Assembly (NCBI RefSeq): GCF_016427605.1
Contig: NZ_JAELXQ010000017.1
Location: 23,002-87,001 of the forward strand
Reading direction: 5' to 3'
Source: Ochrobactrum sp. Q0168
Lineage (GTDB): Bacteria; Pseudomonadota; Alphaproteobacteria; Rhizobiales; Rhizobiaceae
Length of the DNA stretch: 64,000 nucleotides
Positions within the stretch are counted from its first letter, which is position 1. Every line of letters begins with the position of its first letter. The position numbers were made by a program, and so were the translations under genes. This document shows positions 12,001 to 18,150 of the stretch, piece after piece. The notes beneath the pieces were generated by a model that worked only from the letters and a program-made list of their open reading frames with translations, was not told the DNA's origin and searched no databases.

Positions 12001-12669
12001 GACGGGCAGCGCGCAATGCTGGGCGTATCTCTGTCGAAGTATAAGGGTCCGTGGGAGCTTTATGGCATTCTCAATGGTGCGACGGCGCAATATGACAGCA
12101 CACGTCTGATCGATATTTATGGTGCTTTGCCCGGTGGAGATCTCGTAATCGGGGGAACGGCGACGGCGAAGCAACGGATCAGTCAGGCTAATTTTAGACT
12201 CGGATCCGCCTATCACTATCGACCCGATGGTGGTCCTGTCTATCTGCGCCCCGCATTTGATTTCGACGCCAGCTATCTCTATTCGGGCAGCGCTTCGGAA
12301 AACGACACCAACTTTGGATTGGAGCTGGACAGCACGGGGCAATGGGTCTTGGCGGCAACGCCATCACTTGAAGTGGGCGTCGATACACAGATCAGCAGCA
12401 CGTTGTGGATGCAGGCTTATCTGCGCGGTGAGGTCAGCTTTGCTAATAAGAATGACGTCTTCATTAACGCAACCTTCGCCGGTGCGAGTAGTGCAGACGG
12501 TACGTTCCGCAATTATAGCCAGACGGGCGATCTGACCGGACGTGTGGACACTGGTCTGACATTCTACGATGCCAACAACACCACACGTTTGACCTTTGGC
12601 TATCAGGGCCAATGGAGCGACGACACCGTTGGCCACACGGCCACCGTGAATCTGGGCCTGCGTTTCTAG
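1..12669 (+). CDS. Giant glycine-rich autotransporter (5' end outside window)
   Basis: The frame is open from base 1, so the gene begins upstream; about 4,220 residues are in the window. The passenger (to about base 11,500) consists of about 50 repeats of roughly 60-70 residues, each carrying a short beta-strand segment, a turn and the signature AQSIGGGGGNGG. It is expected to form a long beta-solenoid outside the cell. From about base 11,700 the sequence becomes a classic autotransporter beta-barrel domain of about 300 residues with alternating aromatic strands, ending in NLGLRF; the terminal Phe is the usual outer-membrane assembly signal. The family (type V secretion) typically mediates adhesion or aggregation; the actual ligand is unknown. 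The only cysteines I see are two near the start of the barrel domain (bases 11,770-11,820). No frameshift interrupts this highly repetitive DNA. An IalB-like gene follows 24 nt downstream. Confidence 0.93.
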   Translation, partial: ADNKAVISSAEAASNIEIPLGQATAIFNENFNSAGTDGTLIPPVDVNGPNGVKQVVYGKNGKNGRAGALFVPPSSGGDGATGPTNVQTLTTDVNATSNVGWEVGSVGGNGGKGGNSYGSFWSGRDGGDGGAGGTVIATQAASSTIQTSGDNHYGIFAYSRSGEAGDGGGGYVAPSGGAGGHSSDGGHVTVNQSGAISTRGTNAHGIYALSVSNNGGNGGDQWGLVGTGGGGGSGGSGGQVDVKTFAGATILTEGGYSNGIFAQSIGGSGGSAGASSNLLVSLIGSADNGGDGGEVKVTNGGTIETHGVASRGIMAQSIGGGGGAGGTAAGLVALALGGVGSNGGSGGTVSVRNEGTGSIYTKGDLADGIMAQSIGGSGGQGTNAYGLVSIGGNGSKGGSGSDVSVSNIGRIVTEGDGARGIIAQSIGGGGGDGGSTGGMVSVGGSGSGGGDGAAVSVTNDGVIMTSGQDAMGIIAQSIGGGGGNGGSSGAVGAFAGVAVGGAGGNGGAGDQVKVTLSNTDASQPSRIVTTGDRSTGVIAQSIGGGGGNGGGAVSVAVGAFGAASISVGGSGGVGGDGGTAILAGSGDAAVQTAGADAAGIILQSVGGGGGNGGYAISAAASGGLASASLAIGVGGSGAAGGHGGQVLVGTVDGSGNLVAPGFSGSVVTTGERSAGMIFQSVGGGGGNGGLAVAATAGGSLIASGNLSVGIGGSAGAGGSGGLVRVYTDADITTRGNSSSALLAQSIGGGGGNGGGSIAGSVGGSAGVTVNVNVGVGGSGAGGGTGGAIDLIAGGDLIRTTGQFSTAVVAQSIGGGGGNGGYSIAAGLAGGGGGAGAVSVGVGGSAAGGGNGGGVNARVDAVVATEADDSGAILIQSIGGGGGNGGFSVAASGAGAGAGAGAVSVGLGGLGGAGGDGGAVTAHINNDVGTQGERAAGAVIQSIGGGGGNGGFSVSGTLSGAGAGSGSVSVGLGGSGGSGGDGSTVTATVDGNVTTEGKDSTAILAQSIGGGGGNGGFNVSGALSGSGVGSGAVSVGLGGSGGGGAKGDTVTLTTNGYVWTQGDRSSGVVAQSIGGGGGNGGFDVSGSIAGAGTGTGTVSVGLGGDGAGGGNGGVVNAASNGEILTEGFASSGFVAQSIGGGGGNGGFNVSAGLSVAGVGAGSIGVGLGGSGAGGGNGSTVTAHTSANIETRGDASTGVLAQSVGGGGGNGGFNITPTVSGAGTGSGAISVGLGGSGAGGGNGGTVDLTVENDVLTHGAQSAAVVAQSIGGGGGNGGVNVFPAGTGAGTGSGAVGVGLGGSAGAGGTGGTVGSKVTGNLTTIGDSSTALLVQSLGGGGGNGGMNVSATVAVAGTGAGGASVGIGGSGGAGGASGNATSVLTGDVITEGNGSGGVVVQSLGGGGGNGGLNVSGTVTAAGTGAGGVAVGLGGSGGDGGNAAKADSTINGNVQTSGDDASGVVVQSAGGGGGNGAINIAGVVSLSGNGSGAASIGIGGSGGGGGDAGMASGKMTGNVFTQGDRSAGVVVQSLGGGGGNGGINVSGAVSLAAQNSGAVGIGIGGFGGDGGHADIATNSFTGDVVTFGADSTGVLVQSVGGGGGNGGINISGAVSIAGNGSGVAAVGIGGFGGSGGYAGDVTGSYSGNVFTFGDRSSGVVAQSLGGGGGNGGINISGGLSVAPQFSGSLGLGIGGFGGDGGVAGSVDQTVIGYVQTLGEDSIGILSQSLGGGGGNGGLNVSGAISLSRQTSAAVALGLGGFGGAGADAGALTASNVTGGVLTIGDRSSAIVTQSLGGGGGNGGMNVSGTVNLTQQSGGAASLGLGGFGGGGGNAGDVTSKVRVTAAHDNITTMGDQSIGVMAQSVGGGGGTGGLNVSGAVSITGQSGAAVSLGLGGFGGAGGNAGAVDLDVIGTVNTFGDRSTGLMAQSLGGGGGVGGTNVSGSLALTKPSGSSTIFSVSAGVGGFGGGGGDAGAVSLSYTGALTALPRTINSDGSVTFNETQGADGLVAQSIGGGGGDGGLNVSGGVAISSKPGEGQADNSKSYGVLIGVGGFGGIGGDAGTVDVNVGDGSTILAHGTGRSGILAQSVGGGGGNGGMNVSGGIVSDTSLIVGVGGMGGNAGRADNVSVTARADIQVTTDPSDFGKPTDQSFETKLRDVLGNSVVDTTAGLVDSFGLKTLFVDLGLFKSDEKLPDTEGSAGILAQSIGGGGGNGGLNVSGGIALSKDGKIPSITFGVGGSGGAGNVSGDVSVDHEGTIAVEGNWKHGILAQSIGGGGGNGALNVSGQLNWGSSDSSGGATDLSIVAGLGGYGGVGADAGNVDVTSNGDISTNGYHSRGIFAQSVGGGGGTGGINVTAVATKDSTPVGIGIGGTGTSGGNAGNVSVTRGTSLQSAGLILTDGVGAHGIEASSIGGGGGDAGINAVLGISRTTGSGSNSGSAGDRKETVNDGVDSSAVTGITDTLDKAETSTGGGGSGSNKTVNSAIIAVGGSAGNAGNGGQVDISHFGDIVTLQDGSYGVFAQSLGGGGGNAAFNAGLVFETGDASKNKGFGMAIGGGTGAGGTGGNVTVDNTGVIDTSGDDAHGIFAQSVGGGGGNAGYNVLSTGGEDGNIGITIGRVGGTGGSSGDVTVRSDSLIRTQGDRSHALFAQSIGNGGGNSSATSVSLTTPKDGDKTGSSFSVSVGLEGGQGGTSGNVSVEANGLLYTLGDDSHGIFAQSVGGGGGNGGGATGSAGKATSYSLNIGGTGGSGGTSGDVDVVSTARIATEGGGSIGILAQSVGGAGGTGGYAKAGTSPLDIIKNLVKGTEIGTTTSMNIGGSGGDGMSSGDVTVANNGVLTTLGDAAHGIMAQSVGGGGGKGGLVENTIVNLRSTIASTSTLAIGGTGGTGAVSGNVSVTNTSDIGTQGKQAAGIFAQAVGGGGGDAQHVRNIIAGSDADNSTRNALLIGGAGGTGGAGGTVDVFNAFDARIITDGDEGHGIFAQSIGGGGGNGGEVLSVTVTKPASTANAEQGLQLGIGGAGGMGGTGGAVNVVNDGLIVTRGDKAHGILAQSIGGGGGNGGYSITGSLALQKGTEANPTMALNIGGSGGSGNAAGDVTVTNTGEISVSGAQSYGVLAQSVGGGGGNGGMAVALSLNDLVNQARGQSYSKIAIGGAGGDGADGGNVTVNHSGTIRVSGEKSYGIFAQSVGGGGGNAALSISTPAVMAADYVISTVLGARLGAQGTAGTVTVNSTGDIIVSGAGSQAVFSQSVNGGGGNVDTFLDFAAASEEGAGGSSVASLSSSLSLGGNDVDGNAGASVNQTHHGDIVTTSDRSAGMLLQSIGGGGGMSTTTIGSLSTGDIALSAMLGAINTDDASGGDLVANRIGDVTTLGNLSSGGLAQSIGGGGGRMIVAGASGSGSSGQRNAVVTLGADPSFRNNGGDITLNLSGTVSTLGDNASGQIVQSIGAGGGEVYLTSLDQATITLGASDGSTGDGGAITLQNSGDITTTGDQAHGFVLQSIGGGGGLVGTDLAPSAVNLLLSDNNGGSGGAIDFTNSGNVMVMGKDAIGILAQSLGGGGGSVDGLFHGSAGGTGRGGSVTLDLTGNILSLGERGIAVLAQSEGKDGAGDIDIALNGVIVGGSNGQSTDSLAAETAAIMIDGGVANTLSLSSDSFLMALNNRIISGGGGSEQVTLNGRAVGNIDLGGGTNSMTVRPGATFYAQDEVNLGASGQLTIDGNLSLGGVAYYVPNTALSARMAASDLQVTENVSQTTAVNGSLTFGSTAAYTADVYFRQDTAAGGASDLINVTGNATIAGTVKPVLHQLDRLRPLVLVDAGGTTANAGTTVLGTAVMSYEIGLNGPTGDGSTIDLIPHADFQMPGMNRNQTKTAEHIARVLSGQGSTSMGPMFALIANMQTSTEVLNAVDNLGSEDYATTQVDALQSGYRFARTMADCGYDNFAARMGDEHSCYWFTGSASTLDRDPSFQYRSFDTQTAGLYAGVRMPLKENLYLGFGTGFEDFSLTSGDRFSADGQRAMLGVSLSKYKGPWELYGILNGATAQYDSTRLIDIYGALPGGDLVIGGTATAKQRISQANFRLGSAYHYRPDGGPVYLRPAFDFDASYLYSGSASENDTNFGLELDSTGQWVLAATPSLEVGVDTQISSTLWMQAYLRGEVSFANKNDVFINATFAGASSADGTFRNYSQTGDLTGRVDTGLTFYDANNTTRLTFGYQGQWSDDTVGHTATVNLGLRF
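780..10800 (+). repeat. In-frame tandem repeat array of the autotransporter passenger
   Basis: I count about 50 copies of the block ending in (A/V)QS(I/V/L)GGGGGNGG, with a period of about 190-210 bp. Copies diverge by region: the first units vary; a central block (about 2.6-7.0 kb) shares an NVSG segment after the glycine run; units after about 7.2 kb share HGIFAQS and carry longer, more varied inserts; the last six degrade (for example SIGAGGG, then SEGKDGA). Codons for the glycine run vary between units, so the array is old rather than freshly amplified. Confidence 0.9.
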
Positions 12670-12693
12670 AATATTCGTTAGAGAAGAGAGACC

Positions 12694-13239
12694 ATGAACC
12701 GACTGACTGCAACGATGATCGCTATGTCTGCTATGATGAGCTGCGGTTCTGCTGCTGCCTTGGCACAGGTCCCGCCAGCCGGAGCCAGCGATACGCAACA
12801 AGCCGACCAAAACGCCGCTTCTGCGGCACCGCTTTGGCTGATGTCATGCTCTAATCAGTTGCAGCCGGAACAGCTGCTATGTGAAGTTTCGCAGAGCATC
12901 GTGATGCGGCAAGGTAATCAGAGCCAGCGAGTGGCGACCGCGTCGTTCACTCGCGTTGCCGGTAAACCTGAAACCGCAGCTGCATTCACTTTGCCCTATG
13001 GTGTCAGCTTGACCGATCCGGTCAAAATTCTGATTGATGAGAAGCAGGTGGGCTCGCTCACATGGCAAAGCTGCGATGCGGGCGGCTGCTATGCTGACGC
13101 GAAGGTCGATGCTCAATGGCTGAAAGCGCTGCGGGATGGAAAGACCATGACAACGGCGCTCAAGTCACGAGATGGGCGGGATCTGGCATTTTCATTCCAG
13201 CTCAACGGCATTTCAAAAGCTGAAGCTATGTTGCCATAG
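12694..13239 (+). CDS. Invasion-associated locus B (IalB) family periplasmic protein
   Basis: 181 residues with an N-terminal signal peptide of about 25 residues (cleavage expected after ALAQ) and an alanine/glutamine-rich linker. The mature part has the IalB pattern: WLMSC, a second Cys 11 residues later (LLCEVSQ), the segment FTLPYGVSLTDPV, and a second pair SCDAGGC, giving four cysteines for two probable disulfides. A purine-rich site (AGAGAAGAGAG) precedes the ATG. It starts 24 nt after the autotransporter stop, so the two are probably co-transcribed. IalB proteins were named from Bartonella invasion; the biochemical role is not established. A link to autotransporter biogenesis or stability is an inference from position only. 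Confidence 0.85.
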   Translation: MNRLTATMIAMSAMMSCGSAAALAQVPPAGASDTQQADQNAASAAPLWLMSCSNQLQPEQLLCEVSQSIVMRQGNQSQRVATASFTRVAGKPETAAAFTLPYGVSLTDPVKILIDEKQVGSLTWQSCDAGGCYADAKVDAQWLKALRDGKTMTTALKSRDGRDLAFSFQLNGISKAEAMLP

Positions 13240-13363
13240 TCTTTTCTGTCTAAAAGAGGATAAGCTCGCGCAGGTGCAGCGGTTGAAATGGCGCTTTCCA
13301 GACGGCAGGCCGATGATGATCCTGAATCGATTAACATGCCCAATTTGACAAACCTTCTATAGC

Positions 13364-13395
13364 CCCGGAGTTCGAATGAGCTCGAACAGTCCGGG
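13364..13395. terminator. Hairpin between convergent genes
   Basis: Arms CCCGGA and TCCGGG enclose a second stem GTTCGA/TCGAAC with a 6-base loop and a 2-base bulge on the 3' side. It lies between the IalB gene (rightward) and the amidase gene (leftward), so it may act as a bidirectional terminator, although no clear T-run follows. The rest of 13,240-13,554 holds one copy of the 11-bp intergenic motif (13,425) and no gene I can support. Confidence 0.4.
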
Positions 13396-13424
13396 TTGCG
13401 AATGTAGTCGGCAGCGAAATCCCT

Positions 13425-13435
13425 GACTGGCAATC
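13425..13435 (+). repeat. Intergenic 11-bp motif GACTGGCAATC, copy 1
   Basis: Exact copy of an imperfect palindrome found four times in this window, always outside genes (also at 40,143, 56,288 and 63,803). This copy is in the gap between two convergent genes, 29 nt after the hairpin at 13,364-13,395. Confidence 0.6.
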
Positions 13436-13554
13436 TGGTTTATGAATGTTCCCGCATATGTCTCGCGTAACAATGTGCGATATTCGCGATTTGCATAAGG
13501 TACATCGAATTTCCGTTCGATTCGCCGATGAATAAACGCCTTTGCGGCGATAAT

Positions 13555-14955
13555 TCAGTTCTCTAACGTTAACGGGTGACGTTTATGCCAGGCTGTTGCC
13601 AATTGAAAAGCGTGCCCCGCTCTGAGCAATATATCTTCGCCAAATGCGGGCCCGATCAGCTGAATGTTGATTGGCATACCATCGCTGTGAGAGCCGCCGG
13701 GCACTGATAATACCGGGTGCCCTGACATCGTAAAGGGACACGTGAACCGATGAATGCCTGAAATAAGCTCGTCCGTAAAGTTCCGCATCATGGAAAGTGT
13801 GGGGGCAGAAAACGCCATTGCTGGTGAAAGCACAAGATCGACTTTTGCAAACAGTGCGTCGAATTCGTTTCGGAAGAGAGCACGGCGGTTTATGGCTTTT
13901 TGATAGTCTGTACCTTTAAGCGCTCGGCCTCTTGCCACCAGCTCGCGCAAGGACTGACCGATGGCGTAGGGCGTTTCGTCGAATACTTTGTCATGCACAA
14001 GTGCATTCTGAACTGCGCAGATATCGAACCAATCCCAGATGATCTGCGACGTATCGGGCACCTTTATTTCGACCAGTTTGGCGCCGAGCTCGCGCAACAC
14101 ATCTGCGGTGGACTGAAGCGCTTGGATATGCTCCGCATCTGTCCCCAAGGATGAGAATGCCATGTCAAAACCGATGCGCAGACCTTTGATGGAATCGGTG
14201 ATCCCAGCAAGGTAGTCCGGGACAGGCTGTCGCGATGAAGTAAGATCGGCAGAATCGTGACCTGCTATAACACCGAGGATAGCAGCTGCATCAACCACAT
14301 TACGCGTGATCGGTCCGGCATGGTCGAGCGATCCGGCTAGTTCATAAATGCCAGCCCGGCTCACACGCCCCCAACTTGGCTTCAGGCCGGTTACTCCGTT
14401 CATTGAGGACGGGATCCTGATCGATCCGCCGGTTTCTGTGCTCAGCGCGGCGCAGAACAGGCCCGATGCTACCCCCACAGCACTTCCGCTGGAGGAAGCT
14501 CCGCACCAGCGGTCAGGGTTCCATGGGTTGATCGGTGTGCCATAAGGTTCGTGATGCTCCGCATAAGCGCCTTCAGTAAGATTGGTCTTGCCAAGGATAA
14601 CTGCCCCGGCATCAATCAAACGCTCGGTGACTGTAGAATTCGAAAACGCTTTGGCGTTGCGTCGCAGCGGTAATCCCGCCGTCGTTGGTGTATCCTCAAG
14701 ATCATAGAGATCTTTGAGCGCTATGGGCACGCCGTGCAATAGGCCTTTGCGTCGACCGTTGGCAATATCCCGGTCAGCAGCGGCGGCTTGCCGGAGTGCA
14801 AGTTCGGGCGTCTCGGTTATGAAGGCTTTGAGATGTGAAAGCGCCTCACAACGGGCGATTTGGTACTGCGTCACCTCAATAGAGGATATTTCGCCACGAG
14901 CAATCAAATCGCTCGTTTCGACCAGCCCCATATAGTGCAGATCATCCTTCGTCAT
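13555..14955 (-). CDS. Amidase (amidase-signature family)
   Basis: 466 residues, normal length for the amidase-signature (AS) family, which hydrolyses carboxamides with a Ser-cisSer-Lys triad. The triad is visible: Lys81 in VPIALKD, the cis-Ser in GASSSGSAVG (about residue 155), and the nucleophile Ser178 in TETGGSIRIP. No signal peptide, so cytoplasmic. It is the last gene of the leftward catabolic operon, starting 9 nt after the acyl-CoA ligase stop. In such a context it could release a carboxylic acid for the adjacent ligase, or be a transamidase-like relative; sequence alone does not fix the substrate. GatA of glutaminyl-tRNA synthesis is less likely, because no gatC/gatB neighbour is present and the context is catabolic. 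Confidence 0.88.
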   Translation of the reverse strand: MTKDDLHYMGLVETSDLIARGEISSIEVTQYQIARCEALSHLKAFITETPELALRQAAAADRDIANGRRKGLLHGVPIALKDLYDLEDTPTTAGLPLRRNAKAFSNSTVTERLIDAGAVILGKTNLTEGAYAEHHEPYGTPINPWNPDRWCGASSSGSAVGVASGLFCAALSTETGGSIRIPSSMNGVTGLKPSWGRVSRAGIYELAGSLDHAGPITRNVVDAAAILGVIAGHDSADLTSSRQPVPDYLAGITDSIKGLRIGFDMAFSSLGTDAEHIQALQSTADVLRELGAKLVEIKVPDTSQIIWDWFDICAVQNALVHDKVFDETPYAIGQSLRELVARGRALKGTDYQKAINRRALFRNEFDALFAKVDLVLSPAMAFSAPTLSMMRNFTDELISGIHRFTCPFTMSGHPVLSVPGGSHSDGMPINIQLIGPAFGEDILLRAGHAFQLATAWHKRHPLTLEN

Positions 14956-14964
14956 GACTTATCT

Positions 14965-16608
14965 TCAGCGCTTGAGTACATAGCCTGCGACTTCTCTGTC
15001 CCAGGCGGTCGCTGTGATACCAGTCTGCCTGAGTAGCGCTTTACGAATCTTGCCATTTTCGGTCAGCGGCAGTTGGCTCACGATGTCGATGAAGCGTGGA
15101 ACGGCGAAATAGGCAAGTCTGCTATTGCAGAAATCCACGATATCGATCGGATCGATCCGGTTCCCGGTTTCCGGCAGGATCGCCGCCATCACCTCGTCTT
15201 CCCCAAAGTCAGAAGGAACGGCATAAACGGCGCAGGATGAAATCGCCGGGTGTGACAGAAGCACCTGCTCGACCTCCCATGACGAGATATTCTCGCCGCG
15301 ACGACGAATTACGTCTTTCATCCGGTCGATAAAACGGTAGTTGCCATCAGGATCGCGGGCAACGCGATCTCCCGTGTGGAACCAGAGATTGCGCCATGCC
15401 TCCACGGTTTTATCCTGCATACCAAAATAGCCGGTGGCAAAGGCGAAGGGTTCATCAGCGCGAAGAAGAAGCTCGCCCGGTTCGGCCTCGGGAACATCTA
15501 CGTCATCTTCATCGACAATGCGCGCGTCAAAGCCGGGGCAGAGGTAGCCCATCGTGCCTGGCTTTGCCGGGGGAATGTTGCTAGCGAAGACGAAGTTAGT
15601 TTCGGTTGAGCCATAAGCGTCAAGGAGCGGTACACCGAACCGTTCCAAAAACGGCTTGTGAAAACGCTCAGGCACGCCGCCGCCGAGAGCCGTGCGCATT
15701 GAATGCTGGATATCGGAATCTTCCGGTGGTCGTGAGAGAAGTATAGCCGCCATGGCACCGAGAAAATAGCCGATGGTGGCTTTGTGATGCTTCACCGCTT
15801 TCCAATAGCCGGAGGCGGAAAACTTCGGCTCCAGCACATAGGTCGACCCCGTGAGCAACGCCTGCCAGAAACAATTGAGCGCATTGGTATGGAAGAGTGG
15901 CAAAGTTGTCAGCAGCACGTCGTCTTCGCGTATTCCCAACCCACGCGCGGTCCCCACGCCCCACCAGAATAACTGGGCTTGCGGGCAGCAAACCCCTTTG
16001 GCTGGGCCAGTCGTGCCGGAGGTATAAAGAATGGCGCAGGTGTCCCCCGGTTTTACCGCATGTGGAGAAATTGAAGCGGGGAATTCAGGCAGCGCGCGCG
16101 CGGGCATTTCCCCCACCACATCTACGGCGCCACCAATCGTCCAGATTGTCTCCACGCTATCTAAAGCCTCCGAAAGTTCATCAAAGACTGTGGCGAAAGC
16201 GGCCTCAACGACGAGCAGTCGCGCGCGACAGTTCACGAGGATGTGCTGTAACTGGCTCCCACGCGAGGCTGTGTTGATTGGCACCATGATCGCTCCGATC
16301 CAGGCGCAGCCAAGAAAGACCGCCAGGAATTCAGATCGGTTGGAACAGAAAATTGCCACCCGGTCGCCTGCAACGATACCAGCGGATGCCAGTAGCGCGC
16401 CAGCGCGTCCGGCGATATCGCGGGCGTCATTATAGGTCCAGACGGTGTTGCCGAGAACAGCAAGCCGCCGGTCGTGGTAACGTTCCGCCTGCTGGATCAA
16501 AATTTGCGGCAGGGTGCGCTGCTTCGGTCCGAACCGCTCCACAATCCCCTCGATGAATGGCTGGACGGTGATGTCGCGCGCTGAAGCGCTCATTGAATTT
16601 GATGACAT
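14965..16608 (-). CDS. AMP-forming acyl-CoA synthetase
   Basis: 547 residues of the ANL superfamily, which activates a carboxylic acid to its acyl-adenylate and then the CoA thioester. The P-loop-like motif CAILYTSGTTGPAKG lies near residue 190, the YGSTETN motif follows in the middle, and the hinge/C-terminal domain has WFHTGDRVARDPDGNYRFIDR and the catalytic-lysine segment LTENGKIRK near the end. The ATG directly follows the TAA of the upstream aldehyde dehydrogenase with no strong ribosome-binding site, suggesting translational coupling; a second Met at residue 6 is an alternative start. It is a paralogue of the ligase at 22,196. Crotonobetaine/carnitine-CoA ligase-like enzymes are the nearest type I recognise; the substrate is not determined. 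Confidence 0.88.
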   Translation of the reverse strand: MSSNSMSASARDITVQPFIEGIVERFGPKQRTLPQILIQQAERYHDRRLAVLGNTVWTYNDARDIAGRAGALLASAGIVAGDRVAIFCSNRSEFLAVFLGCAWIGAIMVPINTASRGSQLQHILVNCRARLLVVEAAFATVFDELSEALDSVETIWTIGGAVDVVGEMPARALPEFPASISPHAVKPGDTCAILYTSGTTGPAKGVCCPQAQLFWWGVGTARGLGIREDDVLLTTLPLFHTNALNCFWQALLTGSTYVLEPKFSASGYWKAVKHHKATIGYFLGAMAAILLSRPPEDSDIQHSMRTALGGGVPERFHKPFLERFGVPLLDAYGSTETNFVFASNIPPAKPGTMGYLCPGFDARIVDEDDVDVPEAEPGELLLRADEPFAFATGYFGMQDKTVEAWRNLWFHTGDRVARDPDGNYRFIDRMKDVIRRRGENISSWEVEQVLLSHPAISSCAVYAVPSDFGEDEVMAAILPETGNRIDPIDIVDFCNSRLAYFAVPRFIDIVSQLPLTENGKIRKALLRQTGITATAWDREVAGYVLKR

Positions 16609-18117
16609 TTAGAGCGAAACCACCGCAGCTTTGATACGGGTATGGTCAAGTACCGATTGCTCGCCCAAATCGTGTCCGACGCCCGAATTCTTGGTGCCGC
16701 CAAAGGGTAGCGCCGTATCGAGTACGTTATGGACATTGACCCAGATGTTGCCAGCTTTGAAACCGCGGATGAACCGGTGCACGCGACTGATGTCACGGGT
16801 CCAGATACTGGCACCGAGCCCATATTCGGAATCATTGGCCAGCTTGAGAGCCTCGGCTTCATCGGTGAATTTCGACGCTACAAGAACCGGACCGAAAATT
16901 TCCTCTTGAACCACGCGCATATGTTGGTTGGTGTTCACCAACACCGTTGGTTTAACATAACTGCCCGCATGATCGACCGCTTCGCCACCTATCAACACAG
17001 ATGCGCCCTCGCGTTTACCAGTTTCGATATAGCTGAGTACGCGTTCCTGTTGCGCGCGATTGACCAGAGGCCCCATCTGGCTTTGTGGATCGAGACCGGG
17101 TCCAAGCCGGATGGAGCGGGCGATCTCCGCTACTCCTTCGAGTACCTTATCGAAAACTGCTTCATGCACATAGAGCCGTGACCCGGCACAACAATTTTGA
17201 CCATGATTGCCGAAGATTGCCCAGGCCGCGCCAGGAATGGCTTTTTCCAGATCTGCATCAGCCATAATGACGACCGGCGATTTGCCACCAAGTTCCAGAT
17301 TGTACTTTTTGAAGGTCGCTGCCGCGTGTGAGGCAATCAGCTTGCCAGTCGCAGTCGAGCCGGTGAAGGAGATTTTATCGACGCCCGGATGTTTCACAAG
17401 TGCGGCTCCCGTGTCGGCGCCGGAACCGGTGACCACATTGAGAACACCTTCCGGGATGCCGGCCTCAAGCGCGAGATCGGCAAGGCGAAGCGCAGTCAGC
17501 GGTGTCGGCTCTGCAGGCTTGAGGACTATCGTGCAACCAGCGGCCAAGGCGGGTGCGATTTTCCACACGGCCTGACAGAGAGGAACGTTCCATGGCGTAA
17601 TGCCAGCGACAGTCCCGATGGGCTCGCGCTGGGTAAAGGCGAAGAACTCGCCCTGCGGCATGTAGGGCGCGGAAATATCGACGGTGCGCCCCTCAATCTT
17701 CGTTGCCCAGCCCGACATATAACGCAGCGTATGAGCAGAAAATTCAACGTCGAAGAGACGGGTATTGGCGATCAACCGACCGCTGTTAATGGTTTCCAGT
17801 TCTGAAAGTTCACGGCTATTGTGTTCGATCAGATCGGCCAGCCTAGACATGGCGAGCGCTCGTTCGTGAGGTCGCATGCGCGACCACGGACCATTTTCCA
17901 GCGCGTGGCGGGCTGCGCCGACTGCCGCGTTCACGTCTTCGGCTGTAGCTTCTGGCACATATCCGACCGTGTCACCGGAACTAGGGTCGACCATCGGAAT
18001 GGTTTTCCCACCGGAGGCGGCAACAGTGCGCCCGCCGATGCGAAGACCATGTTGCTGACGCAGAAACGCGCGACTTTCGGCTCCGAGAAGATTTAAATCG
18101 TTACTAAGCGCATTCAT
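16609..18117 (-). CDS. NAD(P)-dependent aldehyde dehydrogenase
   Basis: 502 residues, the standard ALDH length. It shows the cofactor-binding segment ITPWNVPLCQAVWKIAPALAAG, the glutamate motif LELGGKSP, the catalytic cysteine in NHGQNCCAGSRL, and the C-terminal PFGGTKNSGVG. Role: irreversible oxidation of an aldehyde to the acid that the next gene (acyl-CoA ligase) would activate. AGAGG lies a few bases before the ATG. It is the third gene of the leftward operon, 33 nt after the M20 amidohydrolase. A second paralogous ALDH (19,471-20,982) heads the same operon, so two different aldehydes, or two oxidation states of one compound, may be handled. Phenylacetaldehyde/betaine-aldehyde-type enzymes are closest in style. 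Confidence 0.9.
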   Translation of the reverse strand: MNALSNDLNLLGAESRAFLRQQHGLRIGGRTVAASGGKTIPMVDPSSGDTVGYVPEATAEDVNAAVGAARHALENGPWSRMRPHERALAMSRLADLIEHNSRELSELETINSGRLIANTRLFDVEFSAHTLRYMSGWATKIEGRTVDISAPYMPQGEFFAFTQREPIGTVAGITPWNVPLCQAVWKIAPALAAGCTIVLKPAEPTPLTALRLADLALEAGIPEGVLNVVTGSGADTGAALVKHPGVDKISFTGSTATGKLIASHAAATFKKYNLELGGKSPVVIMADADLEKAIPGAAWAIFGNHGQNCCAGSRLYVHEAVFDKVLEGVAEIARSIRLGPGLDPQSQMGPLVNRAQQERVLSYIETGKREGASVLIGGEAVDHAGSYVKPTVLVNTNQHMRVVQEEIFGPVLVASKFTDEAEALKLANDSEYGLGASIWTRDISRVHRFIRGFKAGNIWVNVHNVLDTALPFGGTKNSGVGHDLGEQSVLDHTRIKAAVVSL

Positions 18118-18150
18118 TCGGAACCTCTGTTGTTACGGCATTGTGAGATT

